Positions 14,275 to 22,186 of a DNA stretch of 33,980 bases are shown here, piece after piece. The notes under the pieces are model-generated. The model did not search any database. It was given only the letters and a program-made list of their open reading frames with translations, and had not been told where the DNA came from. Source of the DNA: an uncultured Muribaculaceae bacterium (GTDB lineage: Bacteria; Bacteroidota; Bacteroidia; Bacteroidales; Muribaculaceae); contig CAJUAF010000026.1 of the NCBI GenBank assembly GCA_910584365.1, positions 1 through 33,980 of the forward strand, given 5' to 3'. How positions within the stretch are numbered: the stretch's first letter is position 1; each line of letters opens with the position of its first letter. The position numbers and the translations under genes are program-made.

Positions 14275-15852
14275 ATGAGCCTGCAAGAAGAAATTGCCCG
14301 CCGCCGCACGTTTGCCATTATTTCCCATCCCGACGCCGGAAAGACCACGCTGACCGAGAAACTCCTCCTTTTCGGAGGTGCCATCCACGTGGCCGGTGCC
14401 GTGAAATCCAACAAGATAAAGAAGACCGCCACCTCCGACTGGATGGAAATCGAGAAGCAGAGGGGTATTTCCGTCGCTACTTCCGTCATGGGCTTCAATT
14501 ACGGCGACTATAAAATCAACATCCTCGACACTCCGGGTCACCAGGACTTCGCCGAAGACACCTACCGCACCCTGACGGCGGTTGACTCGGTCATCATCGT
14601 GGTGGACGTGGCCAAAGGTGTGGAGCAGCAGACCCGGAAGCTGATGGAGGTCTGCCGTATGCGCAACACTCCGGTGATTATCTTCGTCAACAAGCTCGAC
14701 CGCGAAGGGCGCGACCCCTTCGATATTCTCGACGAACTGGAAAACGAACTGAAAATCTCGGTGCGTCCTCTCTCCTGGCCTATTAATATCGGCGCCAAGT
14801 TCAAGGGGGTCTACAATATCTATGAGCATGGCCTGGACCTTTTCCAGCCCGACAAGCAGAAGGTCACCGAGCGCGTGGAAATCGACGATGTCAACGATCC
14901 CGCCATCGACGAGGCCGTCGGCGCGTCCGATGCGGCCAAACTGCGCGAGGACCTGGAACTTATCGAGGGAGTATATCCCGAATTCGACTCCGAGGCTTAT
15001 CTGCGCGGCCAGGTGGCGCCCGTCTTCTTCGGATCGGCGCTGAATACTTTCGGTGTGAAGGAGCTTCTGGACTGTTTTGTGAAGATAGCGCCCTCCCCCC
15101 GTCCCACCAACGCCGTGGAACGCGTCATCGAGCCTCAGGAGGAGGCCTTCTCGGGATTCGTCTTCAAGATTCACGCCAACATGGACCCCAACCACCGGTC
15201 CTGCATCGCCTTTGTGAAAATCTGCTCCGGAAAATTCGAGCGAAACGCCAACTACAAGCATATCCGCACCGGGAAAATGATGCGATTCGCCGCCCCGACA
15301 GCGTTTATGGCCCAGAAGAAGAGCGTCGTCGACGAGGCATATCCCGGCGATATTGTCGGCATCCCCGATACGGGCAACTTCAAAATCGGCGATACACTGA
15401 CCTCCGGCGAGAATCTCCACTTCAAAGGACTTCCCAGCTTCTCCCCCGAGATGTTCAAGTACATAGAGAACACCGACCCCATGAAGTCCAAGCAGCTTGA
15501 GAAAGGAATCCAGCAGCTTATGGACGAAGGTGTCGCTCAGCTGTTTGTCAACCAGTTCAACGGACGAAAGATTATCGGCACGGTGGGACAGCTGCAGTTC
15601 GAGGTAATCCAGTACCGTCTGCTTCACGAATACGGCGCCCAGTGTCGCTGGGAACCCATAAGCCTTTATAAAGCCTGCTGGGTGGAGAGCGACGACAAAG
15701 CAGCCCTCGATGCTTTCAAGAAACGCAAACATCAGTTCATGGCCCTGGACCGCGACGGCCGCGATGTCTTCATGGCCGATTCCAATTACGTCCTCCAGAT
15801 GGCTCAGGCCGATTTCCCCGCCATCCGTTTCCACTTCTCCAGCGAGTTCTGA
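14275..15852 (+). CDS. prfC: peptide chain release factor 3
   Basis: The 525-residue translational GTPase opens with MSLQEEIARRRTFAIISHPD and the P-loop DAGKTTLTEK (about 20-29). Switch II is DTPGHQDF and the base-specificity motif is NKLDR. The RF3-specific region KKTATSDWMEIEKQRGISVA is intact. Length is normal for RF3 and clearly different from EF-G. It recycles RF1/RF2 after termination. It shares the rfbD transcript and ends 15 bp before a long palindromic terminator. The antisense strand is open across the whole gene, but that is a codon-composition effect. Confidence 0.98.
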   Translation: MSLQEEIARRRTFAIISHPDAGKTTLTEKLLLFGGAIHVAGAVKSNKIKKTATSDWMEIEKQRGISVATSVMGFNYGDYKINILDTPGHQDFAEDTYRTLTAVDSVIIVVDVAKGVEQQTRKLMEVCRMRNTPVIIFVNKLDREGRDPFDILDELENELKISVRPLSWPINIGAKFKGVYNIYEHGLDLFQPDKQKVTERVEIDDVNDPAIDEAVGASDAAKLREDLELIEGVYPEFDSEAYLRGQVAPVFFGSALNTFGVKELLDCFVKIAPSPRPTNAVERVIEPQEEAFSGFVFKIHANMDPNHRSCIAFVKICSGKFERNANYKHIRTGKMMRFAAPTAFMAQKKSVVDEAYPGDIVGIPDTGNFKIGDTLTSGENLHFKGLPSFSPEMFKYIENTDPMKSKQLEKGIQQLMDEGVAQLFVNQFNGRKIIGTVGQLQFEVIQYRLLHEYGAQCRWEPISLYKACWVESDDKAALDAFKKRKHQFMALDRDGRDVFMADSNYVLQMAQADFPAIRFHFSSEF

Positions 15853-15867
15853 CATCGTTTCAGTAAA

Positions 15868-15931
15868 CTGTCACATAAAAAACACTCCGGAAGTCATCAT
15901 GATGGCTTCCGGAGTGTTTTTTATGTGACAG
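15868..15931. terminator. bidirectional terminator: 64-bp near-perfect palindrome
   Basis: Two perfect 26-bp arms (15868-15893 and 15906-15931) flank a 12-bp centre that is itself almost palindromic (CATCATGATG). The A-run in one arm and T-run in the other let the GC core end transcription both ways, serving prfC (plus) and the outer-membrane protein gene (minus). Confidence 0.93.
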
Positions 15932-15941
15932 TCGATGGAAA

Positions 15942-16613
15942 TCAGAAGTTGTAACCGACGCTGAAGGTCACGCGGTTTTCATGGAAAGAGGCATCCGAAT
16001 CGCTCAGCATATTGATCAGGCCGATGCCGCCGCTGACTCCGAAGTAAAGGTGCTGATAGGTTACGCCGGCGCCGAAGCCCCACAGCATATCGAATCGTTT
16101 CATGCCGCCGTCATCGCCGTAAATGCTGTAAGACTCGGAGGCGTCCAGCCCCTTGATGTGTTCTTTGGCGGTGAAGCCAACCTCGAATTCGGGACCGGTG
16201 AATACCGATACCCTGAGGTCCTTCGAGAAGTCGAAGTGGTAACCGGCCATAACGGGGATGCGCATACCGAACTTTCTTGTAGAGGCGCTTTCGATAATTT
16301 CGGTCGGATCCAGCGCTTCAATCATGATGTCTTTCAGGGAATAGGAGTTGTAGTAGAGCTTCAGACCAGGTTCCACATAGAAGTTGGCGACCACGGGGAT
16401 GTTGTATATACCCCCGAATTCAATGCCGCCTCCATTTTTGTAGACATCCAGTCCTACACTTCCGGCTGTTATTTTGCCCGGGCAGGTGATTTCACCTCCG
16501 ACGCGTATTCCGAAATAGGCTTTGTTGTCGGGATTGTTGAAGATGTTGTTTTGCGCCGTCACCGAGAGGGCGGCGAGACCTGCGAAGGCCATTGAAACAA
16601 GGAATTTGTTCAT
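15942..16613 (-). CDS. outer-membrane beta-barrel protein
   Basis: This 223-residue protein has a signal peptide (MNKFLVSMAFAGLAALSVTA, cleavage near TAQ). The mature chain is made of alternating amphipathic strands with glycines and aromatics and ends in VTFSVGYNF, the C-terminal Phe needed for barrel insertion. Strands such as FYVEPGLKLYYNS and LRVSVFTGPEFEVGF fit the porin-like OMP_b-brl_2 class of about eight to ten strands. Cargo or role is unknown. It has its own -7 box and a 150-nt leader, and shares a terminator with prfC. Confidence 0.88.
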   Translation of the reverse strand: MNKFLVSMAFAGLAALSVTAQNNIFNNPDNKAYFGIRVGGEITCPGKITAGSVGLDVYKNGGGIEFGGIYNIPVVANFYVEPGLKLYYNSYSLKDIMIEALDPTEIIESASTRKFGMRIPVMAGYHFDFSKDLRVSVFTGPEFEVGFTAKEHIKGLDASESYSIYGDDGGMKRFDMLWGFGAGVTYQHLYFGVSGGIGLINMLSDSDASFHENRVTFSVGYNF

Positions 16614-16740
16614 AGATTTTTTATTCCCTCTCTCCGTTGACTCCGGGAGAGACTGATTGGTTTATATGGGAAACGTAAGTCAACGATACTGTCTCTCCTG
16701 AGAAGGGGACAGATATAACGCTTCCTGTGTTGACGACAAT

Positions 16741-16775
16741 GCGGTCGGCTGATTGCTGAGCCGACCGCAAAGATA
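16741..16775 (-). promoter_or_regulatory. -7 box overlapping a 10-bp inverted repeat, upstream of the outer-membrane protein
   Basis: TATCTTTG (16768-16775, minus strand) is a Bacteroidota -7 box. It abuts a perfect inverted repeat (GCGGTCGGCT at 16741-16750, AGCCGACCGC at 16759-16768), so the repeat covers the expected transcription start. There is no T-run, so an operator or a 5'-end hairpin is likelier than a terminator. Confidence 0.55.
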
Positions 16776-16824
16776 GTCATTTCCCGGAAAAGAGCCGCTT
16801 CCCGGCTAGAATAATTTTCAGGTT

Positions 16825-18132
16825 TCAGAGTGCCGCGCTGTCAACGACAGGTTCGGAAGAGAGAGGAGAAGGAGTGGGGGAGAGGCGGCTGACAGCGGGG
16901 ATGAGGCTCATTACAAGGCGGTAGGCATCGGCCATCTCGCCCAGATCGGCGTATTCGGCGGTGGAGTGGATGTGATGCTGTCCGGTGAAGATACACATTC
17001 CTCCTTTCAGACCTCTGGCGGCGAACATGGCGGCTGTGGTGCCTCCCCGTTCATCGGCGAAGACGATTTCCAGGCCGTTGTCGGCGGCGCACTTTTCCAC
17101 CAGGCTTCTCGAATCCGGGTGCATGGAGTACTCCACGTTCTCATACTGGAGTCCGTCGAAGATGATTTCGGTCTCCACGTTGGGGAAAGTGCTGCGGCAG
17201 CGCTCCACGGCAGCCATAAGGATGGAGTCGAACATCTCTCCCTCCCTGCGGTCGAAGTAGCGGACACGGGTGGTTACGGTGACGTCGGTCCCCTCTTTGG
17301 AAAAATCCCAGGGATGGATGTAGCCCTGACGCCCTTCGGTGTTCTCGGGACGGTATTCCGCAGGAACGGAGGCTATGAAAGTCGCCGCGGCGGCGGTAGC
17401 GTCACCGAGCCGTTCGGCCTTGGCGTCGGCGGGGTGGGCGTCGCGCCCCTTGAAGAGGACGTTGAATCCTTTTGCGGTGAAGTTGGCGCAGGTGATTTCC
17501 TTGCCGCCGGCTCCGTCAAGGTCGAAAAGGATGTCGGGCGAGAACAGAGCGGTGTCGATTTTTTCGGCGGCTCTTCCTATGTCTTCGTTGGGACAGAAGA
17601 CAAACTGGAGTTTCCCGTGGGGAACCGAGGGATCGGCCAGAACCGTGGCCATGGCTTCCATCAGTATGGAGCAGCCGCATTTGTCATCGGCTCCGAGCAA
17701 CGTTGTCCCGTCGGTGCGTATGATTCTCCGGCCATCCTTTACGTCGGCGATGGGTCGTATGTCGCCGCCGGGCGCCTCGGGGGTAACGTCGAGGTGACAG
17801 CTGAATCCGAGTACGGGTGCTTCATCGGAGGAGATGTTGGACGGGATGGTTACATACAGGTAGTTGAAGGGGGAGAGGGTGACGCTGACGTTCCGCGCTC
17901 CGGATGCAGCGATTTCCTTCTCGATGTCCTCCTGAAGGGCAAGGGCCATCCGATGCTGTCCGTCGGTCATGGGGAACTCATCGGATTTGTTGTCTTTCGA
18001 CTGGCTGTCGATTGTCACATAGCGGATCAGACGGCCCTCGAGGCGCTGTTCCAGTTCAGGATTGCCGGTTGCGTGCAGACAGCCGCATCCGCCGGCCAAA
18101 AGCAATAATGAGAATAGTGCTGACTTTTTCAT
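16825..18132 (-). CDS. exported peptidase T-like M20 metallopeptidase
   Basis: The start at 18132 is chosen because the -7 box at 18162-18169 lies just upstream and it gives a signal sequence (MKKSALFSLLLLAGGCGCLH). The 435 residues align with peptidase T (tripeptidase): SCHLDVTPEAPG (H113, D115), LGADDKCGCSILMEA (D149), FCPNEDIGRAA (E183, D184), FDLDG (D206) and a C-terminal histidine in GQHHIHSTAEY. Canonical PepT has two glutamates where ED is seen here, and RGGTDG where RGGTTA is seen, so the metal and substrate sites are slightly altered. Canonical PepT is cytoplasmic; the leader here suggests a periplasmic or lipid-anchored enzyme. A Pro/Ser-rich tail ends the protein. Confidence 0.9.
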   Translation of the reverse strand: MKKSALFSLLLLAGGCGCLHATGNPELEQRLEGRLIRYVTIDSQSKDNKSDEFPMTDGQHRMALALQEDIEKEIAASGARNVSVTLSPFNYLYVTIPSNISSDEAPVLGFSCHLDVTPEAPGGDIRPIADVKDGRRIIRTDGTTLLGADDKCGCSILMEAMATVLADPSVPHGKLQFVFCPNEDIGRAAEKIDTALFSPDILFDLDGAGGKEITCANFTAKGFNVLFKGRDAHPADAKAERLGDATAAAATFIASVPAEYRPENTEGRQGYIHPWDFSKEGTDVTVTTRVRYFDRREGEMFDSILMAAVERCRSTFPNVETEIIFDGLQYENVEYSMHPDSRSLVEKCAADNGLEIVFADERGGTTAAMFAARGLKGGMCIFTGQHHIHSTAEYADLGEMADAYRLVMSLIPAVSRLSPTPSPLSSEPVVDSAAL

Positions 18133-18161
18133 TTTGGGTTGATAATTAGTTGGTTTCGATG

Positions 18162-18193
18162 CAAAGATAGTGCGCCGTAAAGCCCGGTTCCAA
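18162..18193 (-). promoter_or_regulatory. promoter of the exported peptidase gene
   Basis: On the minus strand TTG (18193-18191), a 21-bp spacer and TATCTTTG (18169-18162) resemble the Bacteroidota promoter, 29 bp before the chosen start codon. The spacer contains one copy of a 12-bp repeat that recurs upstream at 18266-18277. Confidence 0.65.
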
Positions 18194-18320
18194 CAGTTTC
18201 GCCGCATATCGTTCCAAATACCAGGGAATAAGTGATGAAAACGCCGGAATTCATGACAAACGGCGGTAAAGCCCGGTAACCGGTCTAAAACCGGGCGTAT
18301 AACGGGGAATTTCAGACAAA
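18177..18320. repeat. short intergenic repeats between divergent genes
   Basis: GTAAAGCCCGGT occurs twice as a perfect direct repeat (18177-18188 and 18266-18277). A 15-bp motif, GGAATT then three variable bases then GACAAA, also recurs (18246-18260 and 18306-18320; all three differences are central). A GCCCGGT/ACCGGGC inverted repeat lies at 18271-18296. The 18208-18425 gap has no gene. Confidence 0.6.
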
Positions 18321-18356
18321 AAAGCTGACTTTTCGTAAAAAATATATGCCAAAGGG

Positions 18357-18387
18357 TTGACCGCGGGCTTTACAGGATGTAATTTTG
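18357..18387 (+). promoter_or_regulatory. promoter of the small membrane protein gene
   Basis: TTG (18357-18359), a 20-bp spacer and TAATTTTG (18380-18387) fit the Bacteroidota -33/-7 pattern, 38 bp before the start codon. Confidence 0.7.
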
Positions 18388-18425
18388 CAGTCAGACAATC
18401 TTCTAATCCGTTTCAATAATCTGCT

Positions 18426-18887
18426 ATGTCGAATATAGTTCTGCATCTGCCCCTATGGTGCTGGATGGCCCTGGCATTATTCTGTTATATCTGGAACTGG
18501 CTGCGCGTCAGCGAGAGGCCCTTCCGGGGAACAATCACTCCCCTTGACACACTCAGCGACGGCACTCCCGACAATCCTTCGCTGATGATGCTGTATCCGT
18601 TCGGCCTGGGTGTCACGATGTTCAACGCCTACAACCGTTTCACCGGCGAGACCTATCCCGACGGGAAAGACGGCGCTCCGCAACGTCCGAGGGTATATTA
18701 CTCGTTTATTACCGTAGGGTTCTTCCCTTTGATTCCGGTGGATTGCTTTGTGGCCAGGAAAGCCGGCTTGCGCTCCTGGAATATCTACGGACGGTGTGCC
18801 TGGCGTGCCCGGGAAGTTGTGTGGATCTACATCCGCTGGATTTCGATGTATGTCTTTGGGATTGCTTTCTTCTGGAGCCTCCTCTGA
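18426..18887 (+). CDS. small membrane protein of unknown function
   Basis: This 153-residue protein has hydrophobic segments near the N-terminus (LHLPLWCWMALALFCYIWNW, residues 6-25), in the middle around SFITVGFFPLIPVDCFV, and at the C-terminus (IYIRWISMYVFGIAFFWSLL). The loop between the first two is polar (TLSDGTPDNPS, TGETYPDGKDGAPQRP). I recognise no family. A dedicated promoter lies just upstream. The next gene, thrC, has its own perfect promoter, so this is probably a single-gene unit. Its divergent neighbour is the exported peptidase, with which it shares a repeat-bearing intergenic region. Confidence 0.75.
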   Translation: MSNIVLHLPLWCWMALALFCYIWNWLRVSERPFRGTITPLDTLSDGTPDNPSLMMLYPFGLGVTMFNAYNRFTGETYPDGKDGAPQRPRVYYSFITVGFFPLIPVDCFVARKAGLRSWNIYGRCAWRAREVVWIYIRWISMYVFGIAFFWSLL

Positions 18888-18963
18888 CCCGGAGCGCCTC
18901 TTTGCCGGGGCGCGGTCTGCTATATGTTGTGTAGCAGGTTTTGTAAAAAAGGGTGCGAAATGT

Positions 18964-18994
18964 TTTGAAAAGAGGGGCGGTTTGCGTAAATTTG
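18964..18994 (+). promoter_or_regulatory. consensus Bacteroidota promoter of thrC
   Basis: TTTG (18964-18967), a 19-bp spacer and TAAATTTG (18987-18994) are a perfect match to the primary sigma factor -33/-7 consensus, 33 bp upstream of the thrC ATG. Confidence 0.88.
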
Positions 18995-19027
18995 TAGAGT
19001 GAATTTCATAACGCAGACGTAGCATAT

Positions 19028-20323
19028 ATGATTTTTCATAGTACAAACGGAAAGACCCGGGGCGTGACTTTGCCGGAGGCGATTGCCAACGGCCTGGCCG
19101 AGGATGGCGGCCTCTTTATGCCCGATAAGTTTCCGGGCCTCCCCCAGGCTTTTTTCAGGAATATTTCAGAGATGTCGCTGCAGGAGATTGCTTATGTGGT
19201 ATGCAATACTATCTTCGGCGAGCGTCTCTCGTCCGCCGTTATAAAACGTATTGTCGATGATTCGCTGGATTTTCCGGTCCCCCTGGTCCCTCTGGGAGAC
19301 GGTGGCGTCTACGTCCTTGAGCTGTTCCACGGACCGACTCTTTCCTTCAAGGATATAGGAGCCAGGTTTATGGCCCGGCTCCTTCCCGAACTGCTCCCGG
19401 AGCAGAGAGGACGCACCGTCCTGCTGGCTACTTCGGGCGACAGCGGTGGCGCTCTGGCCGACGGCTTCCGCGGAGTACCTGACACCCGGGTGGTCGTTCT
19501 CTTTCCCCGCGGGGAGCTTTCGCGAGAGCAGATCGCGATGTTCTCCGGCGTGCCCAACGTGAAGGCTGTCGAGGTTGGCGGCACTTTCGATGACTGTCAG
19601 ACGCTTGTCAAGCAGGCGCTTGCCGACAGGGAGCTGAACGCAGCCATACCGCTGACGTCGGGTAATTCCATCAATCTTGCCCGCCAGTTCCCCTCGATAA
19701 TATATTATTTCCATGCCTACGCCCGGGCGCAGCAGGAGCGTCCCGACTCCCGGGTGGTGATGAGTGTGCCGTGCGGAAATCTCGGAAATCTTTCGGCGGC
19801 ACTGATGGCAAAGAAAATGGGGCTTCCCATCCAGCGTTTTATCGGCGCGAACAACGCCAACGACACCTTCGTAGAATATCTCCAGACCGGAGGTATCCGG
19901 CCGCGCCGGGCGCTGATGACACTCGCCCGCGCCATGGATGTCGGCAACCCTTCTAATCTTGCCCGGATAATCGACCTCTACGGAGGTGACCTCGAGCAAC
20001 TGCGAAACGACGTGGAAGGGGTGACTTTCTCCGACCGCGAGATTGTAATGACAATCCGGGAGGTATATGCCGCCCATAAATATCTTCTCGGACCGCAGAG
20101 CGCGACCGCCGTAAGGGCGCTTCCTCAGCGGATGGACGAGCATGAGACGGGCATAGCCGTAGCCACCGGCCATCCTGCCAAATATCCGGCCGCGGTACTG
20201 GAGGCGATAGGGAAGACCGCGCCGTGGCCTCCTGAGATGAGCGCACTCCACTGGAGCAGCATCCATACAATGAAAATTCCCCCCACGATGGCCGCCCTGA
20301 GCCGTGTGCTTCACACAGTCTGA
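19028..20323 (+). CDS. thrC: threonine synthase
   Basis: This 431-residue PLP enzyme opens with the thrC signature MIFHSTNGKTRGVTLPEAI and LAEDGGLFMP. The PLP lysine is K108 in FHGPTLSFKDIGARFMARLL. The phosphate-binding loop follows in ATSGDSGGALADGFRGV, and TSGNSINLARQ is also present. It converts O-phosphohomoserine to threonine. The form is the shorter bacterial type without an allosteric S-adenosylmethionine-binding extension. It is the first gene of a plus-strand run (small protein, PlsC, nitrilase, NUDIX), though functional links to those are not evident. Confidence 0.97.
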   Translation: MIFHSTNGKTRGVTLPEAIANGLAEDGGLFMPDKFPGLPQAFFRNISEMSLQEIAYVVCNTIFGERLSSAVIKRIVDDSLDFPVPLVPLGDGGVYVLELFHGPTLSFKDIGARFMARLLPELLPEQRGRTVLLATSGDSGGALADGFRGVPDTRVVVLFPRGELSREQIAMFSGVPNVKAVEVGGTFDDCQTLVKQALADRELNAAIPLTSGNSINLARQFPSIIYYFHAYARAQQERPDSRVVMSVPCGNLGNLSAALMAKKMGLPIQRFIGANNANDTFVEYLQTGGIRPRRALMTLARAMDVGNPSNLARIIDLYGGDLEQLRNDVEGVTFSDREIVMTIREVYAAHKYLLGPQSATAVRALPQRMDEHETGIAVATGHPAKYPAAVLEAIGKTAPWPPEMSALHWSSIHTMKIPPTMAALSRVLHTV

Positions 20324-20376
20324 AGACTGCCTCCGCCGGCGCCGTCAATAATATATAATCAAAAAATAATACTGAA

Positions 20377-20730
20377 ATGGCAAACAAACGCGAACTCAAG
20401 AAACGTATCCAATATGTATGCGGCGACCTTGCCGCCGAGTGCCTCCTCGCAAAGAACTTCGTCAAAGGTGTCGATGCGGAAGCGATGAAACGGATTATCG
20501 CCGAAATCGCCGACCTGCAGATTTCGACCCTTGCGAAGGTATCTTTCGCCTTCGATCATCTGCCGACCGACTTCCCCTCGGAGAATCTCTACCGCAAGGC
20601 CCGCAACGCCTACTACAAGAAAGCCTACGCCTCGCTCCAGTCCAAGTTCCTCGACAAGGTCAACGACATCGTCAGGGAGATGAACGCCGCCCTTCCCCAG
20701 GAGGTAAAGGAGAATAACAAGAAGGCCTGA
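20377..20730 (+). CDS. small helical protein of unknown function
   Basis: This 117-residue soluble protein is rich in Lys, Ala, Glu and Asp and predicted all-helical: MANKRELKKRIQYVCGDLAA, then VDAEAMKRIIAEIADLQIST, and RKARNAYYKKAYASLQSKFL towards the end. There is no signal peptide or cysteine motif. Similar short hypotheticals are common in Bacteroidales; I cannot name a domain. It follows thrC by 53 bp and precedes a PlsC-type gene by 23 bp, so it is probably cotranscribed. Confidence 0.75.
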   Translation: MANKRELKKRIQYVCGDLAAECLLAKNFVKGVDAEAMKRIIAEIADLQISTLAKVSFAFDHLPTDFPSENLYRKARNAYYKKAYASLQSKFLDKVNDIVREMNAALPQEVKENNKKA

Positions 20731-20753
20731 GGCGACAGCTCTTATTCTGAAAC

Positions 20754-21296
20754 ATGAATTTAGCTCATGGAATCTTACGATGGCTCGGATGGAAAGTCGA
20801 GGTCTCGGTCCCCGACTTTCCGAAGGCCATCATCTGTGTAGCTCCCCACACTTCCAACTGGGATTTCATAATCGGGGAGCTGGCCATCCGTTCGGTAGGG
20901 CGTAAGGCCGGTTTCATGATGAAATCCTCATGGTTCTTTTTCCCGCTGGGATGCCTGTTCCGCGCTATCGGGGGAATTCCGGTGGTGCGCCAGAACAAAA
21001 AGCAGTCGCTTGTCGAGGCTATGGTGGTGCGGTTCCGCGATGAGGAGCGCCTTGTCGTGGCCATCACTCCCGAGGGAACCCGCAAACGCACGTCTTCCTG
21101 GCATACCGGATTCCTCCGGATCGCTTACGAGGCCGATGTGCCGATTTGTCTGGCAGTCATCGACTTCCGGATGAAACGGGCCATGATCAACGAGGTCTTC
21201 GAGCCCTCGGGAAACCTGGATGCCGATATGCGGGCTATAAAACGATATTATGCGCCGTTTACCGGACGTCACCCCGAGAATTTTACCGCCGAATGA
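20754..21296 (+). CDS. PlsC-family acyltransferase (1-acylglycerol-3-phosphate acyltransferase-like)
   Basis: This 180-residue protein has the acyltransferase motif I HxxxxD in APHTSNWDFII, motif III-like ITPEGTRKRTSSWHTGFLRI and the downstream VPICLAVIDF strand. It is shorter than typical PlsC and lacks a long N-terminal membrane helix, which fits the compact subgroup common in Bacteroidota that acylates a glycerolipid or other lysolipid at the membrane. Acyl donor and acceptor are not readable. Its stop overlaps the nitrilase start by 4 bp (ATGA), so the two are translationally coupled. Confidence 0.9.
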   Translation: MNLAHGILRWLGWKVEVSVPDFPKAIICVAPHTSNWDFIIGELAIRSVGRKAGFMMKSSWFFFPLGCLFRAIGGIPVVRQNKKQSLVEAMVVRFRDEERLVVAITPEGTRKRTSSWHTGFLRIAYEADVPICLAVIDFRMKRAMINEVFEPSGNLDADMRAIKRYYAPFTGRHPENFTAE

Positions 21297-22186
21297 CTTC
21301 CTGCTCCGAATCGCTCCAGCCTCAGCCGGGAGGGGACGCTCTCCTGAGGGTCGCTGTGCTGTCTCTTGACATGGTCGAGGGAGATGTCTCCGCGAATCTG
21401 CGTCGCGCCCGTGCGATGATTGACGCTTTGCCGGAAAACACCGACGTAGCGGTGCTTCCCGAGATGTTCACAACCTCTTTCATGAGGGACACAGACGCCA
21501 TGTTATCCCTGGCCGATACGGCGTTCCGCCCGACTATGGAGGAGCTTGCCCTATGGTCCCGCGAGCGGAATTCGGCGATAGCGGGGAGCGTTGTCGCCCG
21601 CGACGGCGACCGTATGGTCAACCGCGGATTCATCGTTTTCCCTGACCGGAAGGCGGTCTTCTATGACAAACGCCATCTTTTCTGCCTTTCGCCCGAAGCC
21701 CGGCTGCTTGGCGCGGGAAAGGAGCTTCCTCCCGTGGTGAATTTCCGGGGGTGGAATCTCTCGATGATAATATGCTATGATCTCCGGTTTCCCGTATGGA
21801 GCCGCAATGTAGGCCAAAATACGGATTTGCTTATTGTCCCGGCCAACTGGCCCCGTTCCCGGGGATATGCGTGGCGCCAGCTTCTGATAGCCCGCGCTAT
21901 CGAGAACCAGGAGGTGGTCGTCGGGGCAAACCGCGGAGGGGAGGATGTCTACGGGGTATATGACGGTCTGAGCCTGATTGTCGACCCTATGGGGGTGACG
22001 GTGGCACCTCCGCGGGAGGATCTTGCGGAAGACTCTCCGGAACCGATGACAGCGGGGGAAACGGTTGAAACAGATTACGGCACCATCCTGACGGCCCGCT
22101 TTTCCCTTGCGGAAGTGCGCCGGTTGCGCCGTCGTATGCCTGTCGGACGGGATGCCGACAGTTTTTTAATTCACGATGCACTTTAA
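21293..22186 (+). CDS. nitrilase-superfamily amidohydrolase, omega-amidase-like (YafV/NIT2)
   Basis: The start at 21293 is chosen for its ATGA overlap with the acyltransferase stop; longer forms run through that gene. The 297-residue chain has the catalytic Glu-Lys-Cys triad: E57 in AVLPEMFTTSF, K126 in FYDKRHLF and C161 in SMIICYDLRFPVW. The YDKRHLF form is the one seen in YafV-type omega-amidases, which hydrolyse alpha-ketoglutaramate/ketosuccinamate-type substrates as metabolite repair. Substrate identity is inferred from family resemblance only. It overlaps the next NUDIX gene by 11 bp. Confidence 0.9.
   Translation: MTSCSESLQPQPGGDALLRVAVLSLDMVEGDVSANLRRARAMIDALPENTDVAVLPEMFTTSFMRDTDAMLSLADTAFRPTMEELALWSRERNSAIAGSVVARDGDRMVNRGFIVFPDRKAVFYDKRHLFCLSPEARLLGAGKELPPVVNFRGWNLSMIICYDLRFPVWSRNVGQNTDLLIVPANWPRSRGYAWRQLLIARAIENQEVVVGANRGGEDVYGVYDGLSLIVDPMGVTVAPPREDLAEDSPEPMTAGETVETDYGTILTARFSLAEVRRLRRRMPVGRDADSFLIHDAL

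Noticed and set aside
14143..15855. 570-codon open frame antisense to prfC
   Set aside because: It mirrors the prfC codons on the opposite strand, has no domain signature and no promoter; GC-rich codon use leaves the antisense frame open by chance.
16966..18108. 380-codon open frame antisense to the peptidase gene
   Set aside because: Shadow of the peptidase codons; no start context or motif.
18888..18963. possible terminator after the small membrane protein gene
   Set aside because: Only 5-bp GC pairings are found and no T-run directly follows them.
19166..20314. 382-codon open frame antisense to thrC
   Set aside because: Lies wholly inside the threonine synthase gene, whose PLP motifs and promoter are clear.
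21146..21292. 49-codon N-terminal extension of the nitrilase
   Set aside because: It lies within the acyltransferase gene in another frame; the ATGA overlap marks the real start.
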